Shown in pieces: positions 15,414 through 22,521 of a stretch of DNA of 37,986 nt (its first letter is position 1; each line of letters begins with the position of its first letter). The stretch spans positions 1-37,986 of the forward strand of contig JANXCW010000016.1 of NCBI GenBank assembly GCA_025059775.1, written 5' to 3'. Source of the stretch: Armatimonadota bacterium. GTDB taxonomy: Bacteria > Sysuimicrobiota > Sysuimicrobiia > Sysuimicrobiales > Sysuimicrobiaceae. Under the pieces are notes generated by a model. It made no database searches. It was given only the letters and a program-made list of their open reading frames with translations, and had not been told where the DNA came from. A program made the translations under genes and the position numbers.

Positions 15414-16211
15414 CCGGCTGACCTCCGCCCCAAAGAGGAAGATGGCGGCCACCGCATATCCCCATACCAGGAAGACCACCGCGCCTGCAAGCGACCCGTA
15501 CACCAGCTGGTAGTGCACGAGACGGCCCACCCCCCAGAACATCCCCTGTCGGGCCAACTCGAAGAGGACCGCTCCCACAAGACTCCCCGGCCAGAGGTGC
15601 CGCCAAGGGATCCTACGGTTCGGCAGGAGCCGGTAGGCGGCCAGGAAGGCGAGAAGGACGAGGAGGAAGGGCAGGAAGACCCGGAGCCCCCACACCCCGA
15701 GGATCCCCCGGAACCACCGTGCGAGTTCCTCCGGTGCGAACCGCTCCACGAGCCCAAGGGCCACGGTCCACACGAGGGAAACTCCCAGGATGGCCCCCAC
15801 AAGAAGGGTGGTCAGGATCTCCTGGAGCTTCCGCCTCCAGTAGGCCCGGGCCCGTTTTACCCCCCAGATGCGGTTGAGGGCGTGACGGGCAACGCCCGCG
15901 GCCGCGCTGCAGGTCCACAGGAACGTGGCCACGGCCGCGATGCCCACGGTCCCCCGGGCCCGGGTGGCCTCCTCCACGTTCCGGTAGATGACCTCCGCGG
16001 CCTGAGGGGGAAGGTAGAGGGTGAGGGTGTCTGCCAGGGAGGCGCGGAGGTCGGACTCCTCCACAAAGAAGGCGGCAATGGCCGTGGCCCCGAGGAGCAG
16101 GGGGAAGACGGAGAGCAACACGTGGTACGCGATGGCCGCGGCGACCACCGTGCCGTCATGATCCACAAAGCCCCGAAGGGCGGCCCGCACAACCTGGGTG
16201 GACGTCCTCAC
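15357..16211 (-). CDS. YihY/BrkB family inner-membrane protein
   Basis: A 284-residue protein with about six transmembrane helices, of the UPF0761/YihY family (formerly misannotated as ribonuclease BN). Typical features are the N-terminal VDHDGTVVAAAIAYHVLLSVFP segment (the family's AAxAYYxLLSLFP), the central GVKRARAYWRRKLQEI, the loop RRIPWRHLWPGSLVGAVLFELARQGMFW, and the last helix LVYGSLAGAVVFLVWGY. Molecular function is not established for the family. GTG 16211 has no clear Shine-Dalgarno, but TACAAT six bases upstream might be a -10 for a leaderless transcript. The 3' end overlaps the zinc-ribbon gene. Confidence 0.88.
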   Translation of the reverse strand: MRTSTQVVRAALRGFVDHDGTVVAAAIAYHVLLSVFPLLLGATAIAAFFVEESDLRASLADTLTLYLPPQAAEVIYRNVEEATRARGTVGIAAVATFLWTCSAAAGVARHALNRIWGVKRARAYWRRKLQEILTTLLVGAILGVSLVWTVALGLVERFAPEELARWFRGILGVWGLRVFLPFLLVLLAFLAAYRLLPNRRIPWRHLWPGSLVGAVLFELARQGMFWGVGRLVHYQLVYGSLAGAVVFLVWGYAVAAIFLFGAEVSRSAHHLEGAIRVPNHDEIP

Positions 16212-16231
16212 GGCCCCATTGTAGGCCCCCG

Positions 16232-16260
16232 TTGCCGGGGAGGGGCCAGTTGCCTATAAT
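16232..16260 (+). promoter_or_regulatory. Promoter of tRNA-Val
   Basis: TTGCCG (16232-16237), 17-base spacer, and a perfect TATAAT (16255-16260). The tRNA begins 11 bases downstream of the -10, as expected for a short 5' leader. Confidence 0.8.
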
Positions 16261-16270
16261 GCTGGTGCGC

Positions 16271-16345
16271 GGGCGGTTAGCTCAGTGGGAGAGCGCCTGC
16301 TTCACACGCAGGAGGTCAGAGGTTCAAGTCCTCTACCGCCCACCA
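16271..16345 (+). tRNA. tRNA-Val(CAC)
   Basis: A complete 75-nt cloverleaf. The acceptor GGGCGGT pairs with ACCGCCC, the D arm is GCTCAGTGGGAGAGC, and the anticodon stem CCTGC/GCAGG encloses loop TTCACAC with anticodon CAC, reading GUG. The T arm is AGAGG-TTCAAGT-CCTCT. Discriminator A and an encoded CCA end the gene. Confidence 0.97.
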
Positions 16346-16396
16346 TACCCGAGCAGAACCCACGGGGAGGGGCAAGCGGGAGGGGGAGGCGGAGGG

Positions 16397-16705
16397 GTGC
16401 GTGCGCTCTACGTCCTGGCGGCTCTGAACCTGGCCGACGGGACTTTAACCGCCCTGTGGATCCGCTTCTTCCCCAACCTGGAGTGGAACCCTGTCTTCCG
16501 CGCCCTCGTGGAGACCTACGGGGTGGGAGGCTCCTTTCTCGTAAAAGCGGCTCTCTCGGGCGTTCTAGTATTGCGGGCCCACATGGGCCGCACCCTCGGC
16601 CGCTGGGAGAGGGCGGCCCTCCGAGGGCTCAGCTGGGTATACGCGGCCGCGGTGGCCCAGCAGGTTCCCATCGTGGTCTGGCTGGCCCTGCAGTTCAACG
16701 GGTAG
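16397..16705 (+). CDS. DUF5658-like small membrane protein
   Basis: A 102-residue protein with three or four hydrophobic helices. The pattern LNLADGTLTALWIR, EWNPVFRALVE and SFLVKAALSGVLVL matches the DUF5658 layout (N-x2-D-x2-LT, E-x-NP, F-x2-K). Function is unknown for the family. GTG 16397 follows GGGAGGCGGAGG. The gene sits 51 bp behind tRNA-Val and 11 bp before the aminopeptidase, so it may share its message. Confidence 0.75.
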   Translation: MRALYVLAALNLADGTLTALWIRFFPNLEWNPVFRALVETYGVGGSFLVKAALSGVLVLRAHMGRTLGRWERAALRGLSWVYAAAVAQQVPIVVWLALQFNG

Positions 16706-16716
16706 GGGGGAAAGCC

Positions 16717-17820
16717 ATGGATCCCAGAGTCACCAAACTCGCACAGGTGCTGGTGCGGTACTCCTTGGAGGTCCGGCCGGGGCAACTCGTACGCATCGCG
16801 GGCCCCGCGATCGCGGAACCTCTCCTGGTGGAGAGCTACCGCCAGGTGTTGCGGGCGGGAGCCCACCCCATCCTGCGCGTCACGCTGGACGGGATCGAAG
16901 AGGTGTTCTACAAGGAGGCCAGCGAGGAGCAGCTCCGCTTTGTGCCGGAGCTGCAGAAGCTCGAGGTGGAGCACATCGATGCCTCCCTCGGCGTCTGGGC
17001 CAACTACAACACCCGAGCCCTCACCCACACGCCGCCCGACCGCCAACGGATCCGGCGCGAGGCACTGCGCTCTATCAGCCAACGGTTCCTGGAGCGGGCC
17101 GCCGCGGGCGCGCTGCGCTGGGTGGGAACCCAATACCCCACCCAGGCGGACGCTCAGGAGGCGGAGATGTCCCTGCGGGAGTACGAGGACTTCGTGTACG
17201 GCGCGGGCCACCTCGATGCCCCGGATCCCGTGGCGGTGTGGCAGGAGATCCGCACGCGACAGCAGCGCATCGCGGACTTCCTCAGCACCAAGCGCACCCT
17301 CCGCGTGGTGGCGGAAGGGACGGAGCTCACGGTGGGCGTGGCGGGCCGCACGTGGGTGAACGCGGCGGGGGAGCACAACTTCCCGGATGGCGAGGTGTTC
17401 ACGGGCCCGGAGGAGGACCGTACGGAGGGATACGTGCAGTTCTCGTTTCCCGCCATCTACGGAGGGCGGGAGGTGAGCGGGGTTCGGCTGGTGTTCGAGC
17501 GGGGGCGGGTGGTGCATGCGGAGGCGAGCAAGGGGCAGGAGTTCTTGCACCAGATGCTGGAGGTAGATGAGGGGGCCCGGGTGCTGGGAGAGTTCGCCTT
17601 CGGGCTCAACGACAGCATTCAGTGCTTTACCCGCAACATCCTCTTCGATGAGAAGATCGGAGGCACCATCCACATGGCTCTGGGATCCAGCTACCCGGAG
17701 ACAGGCGGACGGAACCACTCGGGCCTACACTGGGACATGATCTGCGACCTCCGGCGAGGCGGGGAGGTCTACGCGGACGGGGAGCTCATCTACCGGGACG
17801 GGAAGTTCCTCCTATCCTGA
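16717..17820 (+). CDS. Aminopeptidase, peptidase family M29
   Basis: A 367-residue leucyl-type metalloaminopeptidase of the thermophilic M29 family (AmpS/PepS/aminopeptidase T), which removes N-terminal residues from peptides in the cytoplasm. The metal-site motifs are present: GEHNFPDGEVFTGP, the Glu in VLGEFAFGLN, TIHMALGSSYPETGG with the His and Tyr, and SGLHWDMICDL with the His-x-Asp ligands. The N-terminal domain KLAQVLVRYSLEVRPGQLVRI is typical. ATG 16717 follows AGGGGGGAAA. Length fits the family. The stop overlaps the converging 93-residue gene by nine bases. Confidence 0.93.
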   Translation: MDPRVTKLAQVLVRYSLEVRPGQLVRIAGPAIAEPLLVESYRQVLRAGAHPILRVTLDGIEEVFYKEASEEQLRFVPELQKLEVEHIDASLGVWANYNTRALTHTPPDRQRIRREALRSISQRFLERAAAGALRWVGTQYPTQADAQEAEMSLREYEDFVYGAGHLDAPDPVAVWQEIRTRQQRIADFLSTKRTLRVVAEGTELTVGVAGRTWVNAAGEHNFPDGEVFTGPEEDRTEGYVQFSFPAIYGGREVSGVRLVFERGRVVHAEASKGQEFLHQMLEVDEGARVLGEFAFGLNDSIQCFTRNILFDEKIGGTIHMALGSSYPETGGRNHSGLHWDMICDLRRGGEVYADGELIYRDGKFLLS

Positions 17821-18093
17821 TCCCTTGGGCTCGAACTGGGCGATGAGGGTCTCGAAAAGGCGGCGTTGCTCCTCTGCTACCTCCTCCGCCCGGGCTGCGT
17901 AGAAGGGGTGCTCGGTTGCCTTCAGCTCGATGTTCTGCAGCACCCGGGACTGGATCTCCCGGAGGAACGCAGCCACCTCAGGCGGATTGAAGGGACCGAA
18001 TTCCCCCGCCCGGAGCCGCTCTACGAACTCCTCAATCGGCCGCATCTCCTCCATGCACACCCGCTCGTAGGCCTCCCAGAGCCGCTCGTTCAC
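17812..18093 (-). CDS. 93-residue acidic helical protein, function unknown
   Basis: A soluble, probably all-helical protein rich in Glu and Arg (MEEMRPIEEFVERLRAG, REIQSRVLQNIELKATEHPFYAARAEEVAEEQRRLFETLIAQ). I do not recognise a family. GTG 18093 overlaps the pyruvate-kinase stop (GTGA) and has AAGGAGG about seven bases upstream, which supports real translation coupled to pyk. Its 3' end overlaps the aminopeptidase gene by nine bases on the other strand. It might be a regulator or partner of pyruvate kinase, but only the linkage suggests this. Confidence 0.65.
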   Translation of the reverse strand: MNERLWEAYERVCMEEMRPIEEFVERLRAGEFGPFNPPEVAAFLREIQSRVLQNIELKATEHPFYAARAEEVAEEQRRLFETLIAQFEPKGSG

Positions 18094-19550
18094 GCCCGCC
18101 CTCCTTCCCGGCGGCGAATGCGGTGTACCTTGAGGAAGTTGGTGCGGCCGCGGGCGATGATGGGACTGGACCCCGTGATCACCACCACATCCCCCGGCTC
18201 CACCAGCCCTCCCCTCAGGAGCACCTCCTCCGTGTGGGCCACCATGGCATCCGTGTCCTCCCGGAAGGAAGTGACCACGGGTTGTACGCCCCACCACAGG
18301 GCGAGGGATCGCGCCACCCGGGGGTCCTCCGTCACCGCAAGGATAGGCTCCGCGGGACGGTGCGTGGAGACGAGTTGCGCGGTGCGGCCGCTCCGGGTGA
18401 TCACCACGATGGCTCTGGCCCGCACATCCCGGGCGAGCGCGCAGGCCGCCGCGGCCACGGCCTCCGCGATTCCCATCCGATGGGTGTGCGAAGCGCCTAC
18501 CCGGTAGAGTTCGGGATGCGCGCTTTCCACCTCCACCGCGATCCGATCCACCATCCGCACCGCCTCCGTGGGGTAGGCGCCCACCGCGGTCTCGTCGCTC
18601 AGCATCACCGCGTCCGTGCCGTCCAGGATAGCGTTCGCCACGTCCGAGACCTCCGCCCGGGTGGGCCGGGGCTGATGGACCATGGACTCCAGCATCTGGG
18701 TGGCGGTGATGACGGGAATCCCGAATTCGTTGGCCCTGCGGATGATGGTCTTCTGCAGCACCGGAACCCGTTCCAGGGGAACCTCAATCCCCAGGTCTCC
18801 CCGCGCCACCATCACCCCGTCGCTTGCGGCCAGGATTTCCTCCAGGCGTTCCAGAGCCTCGGCCTTCTCCAGCTTGGCAATCAGGGGGATCTCCGCGCCT
18901 AGGCGCTCCAGCTCCGCCCGGGCGGAGAGCACATCCTCCGCCCGGCGCACGAAGGAGAGGGCCACCATGTCCACTCCCTGCGCGATGCCGAACTGCAGGT
19001 CCTCCAGGTCCTTGGGGGTAAGGGCGGGGGCGTGCAGCCGGACGCCGGGGAGGTTCATGCCCTTGTGCTCCTCCACCCGACCTCCCCGCATCACCCGGGC
19101 CTCCAGCTCGCCCTCCCGGACCGCGGTCACACGCAGCTCCATCTGGCCATCCGCGAGCAGGATGCGGTCACCGGGCCGCAATTCCCGCAGGAGCTCCGGA
19201 GAGGTGGTGGTGAGGGCACGCTCCGGAACGGGTCCGGGCTGGGCGAGGATCAGGACCTGCTCGCCCTCCCGGAGCTCCAGGGGCCGGTGTTCCGGCAGTT
19301 CCCCCACGCGCACCTTGGGGCCCTGCAGATCCTGCAGGAGGGCCACCATCCGGCCTAGTTCCTCCGCCGCCCGCCGAACCTCCCGCATCCGACGGGCGTG
19401 CTCCTCCCGGGTGCCGTGGGAGAAGTTGAACCGGAACACGTCCACGCCCGCCTGCACCAGCTCCCGGATCCGCTCCGGAGAGTCTGAGGCCGGGCCCAGG
19501 GTCGCCACGATCTTCGTACGACGCCGCAGGAGAGGGTGCCGTGCCACCAT
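18090..19550 (-). CDS. pyk: Pyruvate kinase
   Basis: A 486-residue glycolytic enzyme converting phosphoenolpyruvate and ADP to pyruvate and ATP. N-terminal TKIVATLGPASDSPERIRELVQAGVDVFRFNFSHGT, the active-site signature LIAKLEKAEALERLEEI with the catalytic Lys, MVARGDLGIEVPLERV with metal ligands, and PVITATQMLESMVHQPRPTRAEVSDVANAILDGTDAVML are all present. The usual SGETA reads SDETA. The C-terminal allosteric domain is about 120 residues with no extra PEP-utiliser domain. ATG 19550 is supported by AGGAGG eight bases upstream. It is co-transcribed with the 93-residue gene downstream. Confidence 0.95.
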   Translation of the reverse strand: MVARHPLLRRRTKIVATLGPASDSPERIRELVQAGVDVFRFNFSHGTREEHARRMREVRRAAEELGRMVALLQDLQGPKVRVGELPEHRPLELREGEQVLILAQPGPVPERALTTTSPELLRELRPGDRILLADGQMELRVTAVREGELEARVMRGGRVEEHKGMNLPGVRLHAPALTPKDLEDLQFGIAQGVDMVALSFVRRAEDVLSARAELERLGAEIPLIAKLEKAEALERLEEILAASDGVMVARGDLGIEVPLERVPVLQKTIIRRANEFGIPVITATQMLESMVHQPRPTRAEVSDVANAILDGTDAVMLSDETAVGAYPTEAVRMVDRIAVEVESAHPELYRVGASHTHRMGIAEAVAAAACALARDVRARAIVVITRSGRTAQLVSTHRPAEPILAVTEDPRVARSLALWWGVQPVVTSFREDTDAMVAHTEEVLLRGGLVEPGDVVVITGSSPIIARGRTNFLKVHRIRRREGGRA

Positions 19551-19631
19551 GGAACCGCCTCCTCTTTCTCCCTTCTCCGGCACAAACGATGCCCGCCCTG
19601 AGCCTGTTCCCCGCCTGCCGGAATCGGAATC

Positions 19632-19640
19632 TGGTATAAT
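19632..19640 (+). promoter_or_regulatory. Extended -10 promoter of tRNA-Thr
   Basis: TGGTATAAT: a TGN extension followed by a perfect TATAAT at 19635-19640. The tRNA begins 13 bases later. No good -35 is seen at 17 bases, which fits an extended -10 promoter. Confidence 0.65.
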
Positions 19641-19652
19641 CCAGGCGACCGG

Positions 19653-19728
19653 GCCGGCGTAGCTCAGCTGGCAGAGCGGGCGATTCGTAATCGCCAGGTC
19701 AGGGGTTCGAATCCCCTCGCCGGCTCCA
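19653..19728 (+). tRNA. tRNA-Thr(CGT)
   Basis: A complete 76-nt cloverleaf. The acceptor GCCGGCG pairs with CGCCGGC, anticodon stem GGCGA/TCGCC encloses TTCGTAA with anticodon CGT, reading ACG. The T arm is AGGGG-TTCGAAT-CCCCT. CCA is encoded. Confidence 0.97.
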
Positions 19729-19825
19729 TCCCTCTCAACCCGCCGCCCCTTCGAACCCCGGTTTTCCACGGGCCCGGCCTCGGGTCCTGACCGGACCACT
19801 GGCAGGGCAAGGAAGCATCGCACGA

Positions 19826-20321
19826 GTGGTGGCTGGCTACGCCCACGGGCGGGTGGACCAGCCCTACAACCAGGTGTATGACCCCGCCACGGACTCCTGG
19901 CGGGAAGTCGCGCCCATGCCCCGAGGGTTCAACCACGTGGCGGTCGCCGGATTCCGCGGTCGCCTGTATGCTTTCGACGGGTTCATCGAACAGAACCGCA
20001 ATCCGGTATCCGACTGCTTCGTCTATGACGTCCGGGAGGACCGGTGGAGCCGGATCGCAACCCTCCCCGCGCACCCCTTCCAGATCCGCGGGATCACATG
20101 GGGCTGGTGGTCCTGGAGGGACGCATCTCTGTTCTCGGCGGGGAGGAGCCGGGCAGGGGTGTTTCCTGACAACGACGCCTACGGTCCCCGGACCGACCGG
20201 TGGGTGCCCATGGCGCCCATGCCCACACCCCACCGTGGGAGAGTGGATCTGCATCCCCGCCGGGGGCCTCACCGTGGGCGGAAGCCGCCCCTCGGACGCC
20301 CACGAAGCCTTTCAGCCCTGA
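19826..20321 (+). pseudogene. Kelch-repeat protein remnant with frameshifts
   Basis: About 165 codons of a Kelch-type beta-propeller, recognisable from repeats such as YDPATDSWREVAPMPRGFNHVAVAG, LYAFDGF, YDVREDRWSRIATLP, and TDRWVPMAPMPTP. The frame breaks at about 20090-20160, where the expected blade LVVLEGRISVLGGEEPGRGV is read in a different frame before returning at VFPDNDAY. It breaks again near 20230, after which the propeller-like WICIPAGGLTVGGSRPSDAHEAFQP and a stop at 20319-20321 occur in yet another frame. No start codon context, signal peptide or promoter is seen. The 5' end lies just behind tRNA-Thr. Best read as a decayed, 5'-truncated gene. Confidence 0.7.
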
Positions 20322-20402
20322 CCGCGGCCTCTAGACCTCCTCCGCTTCCTCACACACCCCCGCCGAGCGTCGATCTGAAAAGTCGAGAACATAGGTTCGC
20401 GA

Positions 20403-20432
20403 TTGCATTATTTGTACGGACGTCCTAATAAT
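20403..20432 (+). promoter_or_regulatory. Predicted promoter of the GntR gene
   Basis: TTGCAT (20403-20408) and AATAAT (20427-20432, five of six matches to TATAAT) with an 18-base spacer, in the only clearly AT-rich pocket of this region. The start point would be near 20439, giving a short leader lacking a Shine-Dalgarno. Confidence 0.45.
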
Positions 20433-20442
20433 AGGACGTCCG
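20417..20442. promoter_or_regulatory. 11+11 perfect palindromic operator candidate
   Basis: Left arm CGGACGTCCTA (20417-20427) and right arm TAGGACGTCCG (20432-20442) are exact reverse complements around a 4-base ATAA centre. Each arm contains the self-complementary GACGTC. The predicted -10 lies in the centre, so binding of the adjacent GntR dimer would block its own transcription. Operator identity is inferred from position and symmetry. Confidence 0.65.
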
Positions 20443-20459
20443 GTTGACCGGTTTGGCTC

Positions 20460-21185
20460 ATGGGAAAAGTTGACTTGAACAGCGTCATCCCTCTCTACTA
20501 CCAGATCCGCGAGGATCTCCGCCGTCGGATCGAGGCCGGAGAGTGGAAGCCCGGGGAAGCCATCCCCTCCGAGGCGGAACTCCAGGAAATCTACGGGGTG
20601 AGCCGGGCCACGGTGCGGCAGGCCCTCTCCGAGCTGGTGATGGAGGGACTGCTCATCCGCAGACAGGGCCGGGGGACCTTCGTGGCTCCTCCGAAGATCG
20701 TGGAGCCCCTGCCGCGCTTGGTGAGCTTCACGGAGGAGATGCGGGCCGTGGGCATGGAGCCCAGCACCCGCAGCGTGAAGGTGGAGATCGTCACCGATCC
20801 CCCTAAGCGCGTCCGCGAGACCCTCCGGACCGACGAGGATCGGTTTCTCCGGATCGAGCGGGTGCGGTGCGCCAACGGGCAGCCCATCGTCCTTCTCGTC
20901 TCCTACCTTCCCGCTTCCCTGGGCATCGATCCTCAGGAGGACTTCTCCGGGTCCCTGTATGCATTGCTGGAGACCAAATACCACATCCGGCTCGGCGAGG
21001 CCCTTCAGATCATCGAAGCGGGGGTGGCGGACGAGTACACAGCAGCCCAGCTGGAGATCGAGGAAGGAGAGCCCGTCCTCATCATCCGGCGCGGCACGTT
21101 CGCGAAGGACGGGCGGGCGGTGGAGTACGTGGAGGGGTTCTACCCCGCGGACCGCTACCGGTACACCATCCGGCTCGAACGCTAG
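20460..21185 (+). CDS. GntR/HutC-family transcriptional regulator with UTRA domain
   Basis: A 241-residue DNA-binding regulator. The winged helix-turn-helix covers about residues 10-78, with PLYYQIREDLRRRIEAGEWKPGEAIPSE, then IYGVSRATVRQALSELVMEGLLIRRQGRGTFV, the HutC-type signature. From residue 85 on it has a UTRA ligand-binding domain (RVRCANGQPIVLLVSYLP; ending VEYVEGFYPADRYRYTIRLER), which senses a sugar, phosphosugar or other small metabolite. ATG 20460 has no obvious Shine-Dalgarno. It leads the transporter genes behind a palindrome overlapping its promoter, and so probably controls the whole cluster. Confidence 0.92.
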   Translation: MGKVDLNSVIPLYYQIREDLRRRIEAGEWKPGEAIPSEAELQEIYGVSRATVRQALSELVMEGLLIRRQGRGTFVAPPKIVEPLPRLVSFTEEMRAVGMEPSTRSVKVEIVTDPPKRVRETLRTDEDRFLRIERVRCANGQPIVLLVSYLPASLGIDPQEDFSGSLYALLETKYHIRLGEALQIIEAGVADEYTAAQLEIEEGEPVLIIRRGTFAKDGRAVEYVEGFYPADRYRYTIRLER

Positions 21186-21189
21186 AGGC

Positions 21190-21220
21190 TGCGGGATGGT
21201 GTCTGAACCCTCATCCCGCA
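21190..21220 (+). other. 9-bp perfect hairpin between gntR and the binding-protein gene
   Basis: TGCGGGATG (21190-21198) and CATCCCGCA (21212-21220) enclose a 13-base loop. No T tract follows. It may attenuate transcription after the regulator, mark an mRNA processing site, or serve as a second operator. Confidence 0.5.
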
Positions 21221-21303
21221 CGGACAGGGGGTGGGAGCGGAAAAGCGAGGAGACAAACGATCCACCGGGAACGCGCATCACGAAAAACCAGGGGGGTGCC
21301 ACG

Positions 21304-22464
21304 ATGCGGTGGTACGGACGGATGCTGGGAATTCTCCTGGCGCTTACGGTGGTCTGGGTGGGTGCCATCGCGATCGCGGGCGGGGCTCCGCGGTTGCCGA
21401 GGCAGATCACCCTGTGCTGGACGCCACCCGACATCACCGGGGTCTTCAAGACCGCCACAGACTTTTTCGAAAAGGCTGCCGCGGAAGCCCGGCAGCACGG
21501 CATCAACGTCCAGATCATCAGCCGCGCGCCCGCGGCCCACACGGAGTTCGCGACACAGGTGGCCATCATCGAGGACTTCATCCAGAGGCGGTGCAATGTC
21601 ATCGCCATCTCGCCCATCGAGGTGGAGGTCATCATCCCCGCCATCCGCAAGGCCAATGCGGCCCGGATCCCCGTGATCATCGTGAACCTCCTCGAACCCA
21701 TCCGCGGGGTGGAGGTGGCCAGCTACATCGGCTTCGACAACACCGTGGCCGCCATGGTCTCCGCGTACTCCCTGGTGGACTACTTCGGAGGTCCGGGAGT
21801 CCTCGGCACAGGGCCACGGGTCAACGTGCGGCCCGACCAGTACCTGGACCTGCAGTGGTGGCAGGGCGTGTACCGGAACTTCCAGGACCGGGTGAGCATC
21901 CGTGCGAATGTGGCCGTGATCGAAGGGATTGCGGGCGGCTTCTTCTCCACCGCCCGGGTGAACGGCTTCCGCAAGGTCACGGGCGCTTTCCCCAACCTCC
22001 GGATCCTGGACATCAAACCCGCAGACTGGAACCGGGAAAAGGGGCGCCGGGTGGCGGAAGACTACCTCACCCGCTGGCCCACGGGCATGGACGCCATCTG
22101 GGCCGCCTCCAACGAGATGGGCTTGGGCGCTATGCTGGCCGCGGAGGCCGCAGGACGCCTGGAGCTGGCGCAGGAAGGGCCCAAGCTGGGCGACGAGAAG
22201 GTGGCCGTCTTCACGAACGATGTTACCCCGGAGTCTACGGCCCGCATCTCGGAGGGCAAAATCGTGGCGGAGACCCACCACGGGTTCCCTGAATGGGGCT
22301 GGTACGGCACCAAGTTCGGTGTGATGCTGGCCCTGGGCCAGCGCGTCCCCAAGATCTTCGACATCCGCCCGCGCACCGTGTACCGGGGCAACCACCAGCT
22401 CTTCTATCCGAATCCGAAACTGGAACCCATTGACTGGGAGGCCATCAAGCGGGCGGCCAGGTAG
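21304..22464 (+). CDS. Sugar ABC transporter substrate-binding protein (RbsB/XylF-like)
   Basis: A 386-residue extracytoplasmic binding protein of the periplasmic-binding type I fold. The N-terminal 25 residues form a signal peptide (MRWYGRMLGILLALTVVW then AIAGG). The mature part has ITLCWTPPDITGVFKTATDFFEKAAAEA, IEDFIQRRCNVIAISPIEVEVIIPAIRKANAA, PVIIVN, and YIGFDNTVAA, all typical of family 4 sugar binders, but it carries an extra roughly 60-residue stretch in the middle. ATG 21304 follows AGGGGGGT by eight bases. Its two downstream partners (ATPase and permease) are separated from it by an SDR gene. Substrate is unknown; a pentose, polyol or inositol is plausible. Confidence 0.9.
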   Translation: MRWYGRMLGILLALTVVWVGAIAIAGGAPRLPRQITLCWTPPDITGVFKTATDFFEKAAAEARQHGINVQIISRAPAAHTEFATQVAIIEDFIQRRCNVIAISPIEVEVIIPAIRKANAARIPVIIVNLLEPIRGVEVASYIGFDNTVAAMVSAYSLVDYFGGPGVLGTGPRVNVRPDQYLDLQWWQGVYRNFQDRVSIRANVAVIEGIAGGFFSTARVNGFRKVTGAFPNLRILDIKPADWNREKGRRVAEDYLTRWPTGMDAIWAASNEMGLGAMLAAEAAGRLELAQEGPKLGDEKVAVFTNDVTPESTARISEGKIVAETHHGFPEWGWYGTKFGVMLALGQRVPKIFDIRPRTVYRGNHQLFYPNPKLEPIDWEAIKRAAR

Positions 22465-22470
22465 AGAAAC

Positions 22471-22506
22471 CGGAGGGGCGGGGATATCCGCTTCCTCGCC
22501 CCTCCG
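22471..22506 (+). other. 10-bp GC-rich hairpin after the binding-protein gene
   Basis: CGGAGGGGCG (22471-22480) pairs perfectly with CGCCCCTCCG (22497-22506) around a 16-base loop. No run of T follows. Such hairpins behind binding-protein genes often protect the upstream mRNA or partly terminate, so that more binding protein than permease is made; that is the likely role here. Confidence 0.55.
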
Positions 22507-22521
22507 TAAGGGAGTCCTGAG

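Noticed and set aside
16196-16212. Copy of the GGACGTCC half-site at the yihY start as a second GntR operator
   Set aside because: It is a single half-site that codes for the first residues of YihY and has no mirrored partner; similar coding copies occur at about 26990 and 32938.
19735-19765. Attachment-site duplicate of the tRNA-Thr 3' end
   Set aside because: CCCCTTCGAACCCCGG resembles the T-loop only loosely and has no matching flank; no integrase is present.
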